This document shows, one piece after another, positions 62,556 through 64,000 of a stretch of 64,000 bases of DNA. A program made the translations under genes and the position numbers. The number at the start of each line of letters is the position of its first letter. Position 1 is the stretch's first letter. The notes beneath the pieces are model-generated. The model searched no databases. It saw only the letters and a program-made list of their open reading frames with translations, and was not told the origin of the DNA. The DNA is from JADKAV01 sp963769435. Lineage in GTDB: Bacteria; Actinomycetota; Actinomycetes; S36-B12; UBA10799. The DNA lies in contig CAVYLN010000002.1 of NCBI GenBank assembly GCA_963769435.1, positions 1,240,001 to 1,304,000 of the forward strand, given 5' to 3'.

Positions 62556-64000
62556 ATGCGCCGAGTTGTCGTCGTCCTGGCTCTCCTTCCCCTCGCCGCA
62601 TGTTCATCGAGCGGCGCCGAGCCCGATGCGTCGGCGTCTTCCATCCCGGGCCTGCCCGCCAGTGCCATCGAGGTCATCGAGTCGGCCCCCTACGCCAACG
62701 GCATCTGGGGGATCCACGTCACCGACGCGGAGTCCGGGGAGGTGCTCGTCGACTACAACAGCGCCACCCTGTTGGAGCCGGCCTCGGTGACCAAGACCTA
62801 CAGCGTGGGTTCGGCGTGGCTGAAGTTCGGGCCGGACTCGAAGATCACCACGCCGGTGGTCCGCGACGGCGAGATCGACGGCGGCGGCCTCGACGGAGAT
62901 CTCGTACTGGTGGCCAAAGGCGACGTCCTGATGGGCGGGCAGACCGGACCCGATGGCCAGGTGGTCTTCACCAACATGGACCACAACGACGCAAATCTGT
63001 TGCCCGGTGCGACCATCGCGGACAACAACCCCCTGGCGGGTCTCGACGATCTCGCCGAGCAGGTCAAGGCCGCTGGGATCGACCGCATCGACGGTGACGT
63101 CATCATCGACGACCGGCTGTGGATCACTCGCGACCTCGGGGAGAACGACGGGCCCGTCTCACCGATCGTCATCAACAACAACCTCATCGATGTGGTGGCC
63201 ACGCCCGGCCAGGTCGGCGCGCGGCCGAGCATCGAGGTGCGGCCGCAGGTCGCTCCGTGGCGGGTGGTCAACCGGGTGGAGACCGTGGCCGCCGGCGAGG
63301 ACACCGCAATCGAATTGAGCAGTCCCAGGTACGGCGTCATCCTCCTGCGCGGGACCATTGCGGCGGACGCAGAACCACAGTTGAAGGTCGAGCACTTCAC
63401 CGATCCGCCCCGCTTCGCGCGCACGGCGTTCATCGAGGCGCTGGAACGTGCGGGAGTGACCGTGTCCGCCGACCCCACCGCTCCCAACCCGCGACGTGCA
63501 CTGCCTGACCAGGTCGACTCGCTGCCGGAGGTCGCCGCCCTCGAGGGTCTGCCGCTCGAAGAGAACGCCACCTACATCCTCAAGGTCAGCTACAACCGCG
63601 GCGCCCAGACCCAGGTGTGCCTGCTCGCGGCGTCGGTCGGCAGCAGGGACTGCGACGACGGTTTTCCGGAGATGGCCAAGGTGCTCAGCCAAGCAGGAGT
63701 CGACCCGACGCAGGCCTCACTCGTGGACGGGTCGGGGCTGCCCGGCAACTTCGTCACGCCGACGTCCGTCACACAGTTGATGCAGGTCTTCAACGCCCGC
63801 CCGGACGCGCAGCAGTGGCAGGAGGCGCTGCCGATCATGGGTGTGGACGGGTCGGTCGCCGAGGTGCAGAAGGAGAGTCCGGCCGCCGGCAAGGTGTTCG
63901 CCAAGACCGGCACACTCGGTGGCGCGGACCTGCTGAACCAGCGCCTGCGGGTGGAGACCAAGGCGCTGGGCGGCTACATCGAGGCCGAGTCGGGACGCAA
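62556..64000 (+). CDS. dacB: D-alanyl-D-alanine carboxypeptidase/endopeptidase (PBP4, DacB type), truncated by window end
   Basis: 481 residues are visible; the frame is open to the right edge. It begins with a lipoprotein signal (VVVVLALLPLAAC, Cys16). Penicillin-binding-protein motifs: SVTK (Ser77, Lys80) and KTG in VFAKTGTLGG, with the inserted domain typical of class C PBP4 between. The SxN region is probably SPIVINNN, which departs from the canonical form. It trims or cleaves peptidoglycan peptides outside the membrane. Confidence 0.87.
   Translation, partial: MRRVVVVLALLPLAACSSSGAEPDASASSIPGLPASAIEVIESAPYANGIWGIHVTDAESGEVLVDYNSATLLEPASVTKTYSVGSAWLKFGPDSKITTPVVRDGEIDGGGLDGDLVLVAKGDVLMGGQTGPDGQVVFTNMDHNDANLLPGATIADNNPLAGLDDLAEQVKAAGIDRIDGDVIIDDRLWITRDLGENDGPVSPIVINNNLIDVVATPGQVGARPSIEVRPQVAPWRVVNRVETVAAGEDTAIELSSPRYGVILLRGTIAADAEPQLKVEHFTDPPRFARTAFIEALERAGVTVSADPTAPNPRRALPDQVDSLPEVAALEGLPLEENATYILKVSYNRGAQTQVCLLAASVGSRDCDDGFPEMAKVLSQAGVDPTQASLVDGSGLPGNFVTPTSVTQLMQVFNARPDAQQWQEALPIMGVDGSVAEVQKESPAAGKVFAKTGTLGGADLLNQRLRVETKALGGYIEAESGR

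Overview
The window is high-GC actinobacterial chromosome. The signs are about 65-70% GC by eye, a DUF222/HNH gene of the 13E12 type, PAC2, a CadI-type gene, secreted proteins with DUF5979-like domains, and many genes with a TANNNT box 6-7 nt before an ATG or GTG, the layout of leaderless transcripts. I cannot name a genus. About twenty otherwise well-conserved genes are broken by single-base frameshifts, nearly all of which fit one surplus base. I read these as assembly or base-calling errors, so many genes below are given as frame-corrected spans.

Layout. 1-2.7 kb: end of a saccharopine dehydrogenase-like gene, a Fur-peroxiredoxin operon with a palindromic operator, and a MaoC-type mesaconyl-CoA hydratase. 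2.7-13.1 kb: an MscS channel and three secreted proteins, one of 1760 aa. 13.3-18.5 kb: FUSC-like membrane protein, cupin, tRNA-Lys, aldo/keto reductase, lipase, flavodoxin-like protein and a DM13 protein. 18.6-24.8 kb: a metalloid-resistance region. A four-gene operon (ArsR-phosphatase fusion, long ArsC, aquaporin, ArsC) is followed by ArsR, an ArsP-type permease, a small thioredoxin, another ArsR and CadI/ArsI, with related TTGA...TCAA operators at all three regulator genes. 24.9-35.3 kb: PPK2, SRPBCC protein, an MDR reductase, a membrane-anchored AlbA_2 protein, crotonase, VanZ, a trans-enoyl-reductase-like protein, GNAT, a membrane-anchored GH31 with sulfoquinovosidase residues, and a matrixin-like protease.

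35.4-49 kb is centred on B12-dependent acyl-CoA mutases. MutA-MutB-MeaB form a tightly overlapping operon, and a second mutase of the MeaA type carries its own B12 domain and GTPase in the order mutase-B12-GTPase. With the mesaconyl-CoA hydratase at 1.6 kb this suggests methylmalonyl- and possibly ethylmalonyl-CoA metabolism; crotonyl-CoA carboxylase/reductase is not in the window. A PLP decarboxylase and a CBS-protein/ion-permease operon lie between them. 49.1-52.6 kb: aldehyde dehydrogenase, DUF779 protein and a GAF-domain regulator. 52.7-58.9 kb: metallophosphoesterase lipoprotein, PAC2, an ADP-ribosylglycohydrolase/dual-specificity-phosphatase fusion, an M20 amidohydrolase and a GCS2-type glutamate-cysteine ligase. 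59.1-61.6 kb: tRNA-Glu, -Asp and -Phe, and a 2.2-kb element bounded by a repeat of the tRNA-Phe 3' half. The window ends with a LURP-one-related protein and a truncated DacB-type D-Ala-D-Ala carboxypeptidase.

Intergenic regions hold unusually long inverted repeats. The most striking is a 146-bp element of two hairpins present twice (36344-36489 and 48974-49119) with identical geometry but diverged loops.
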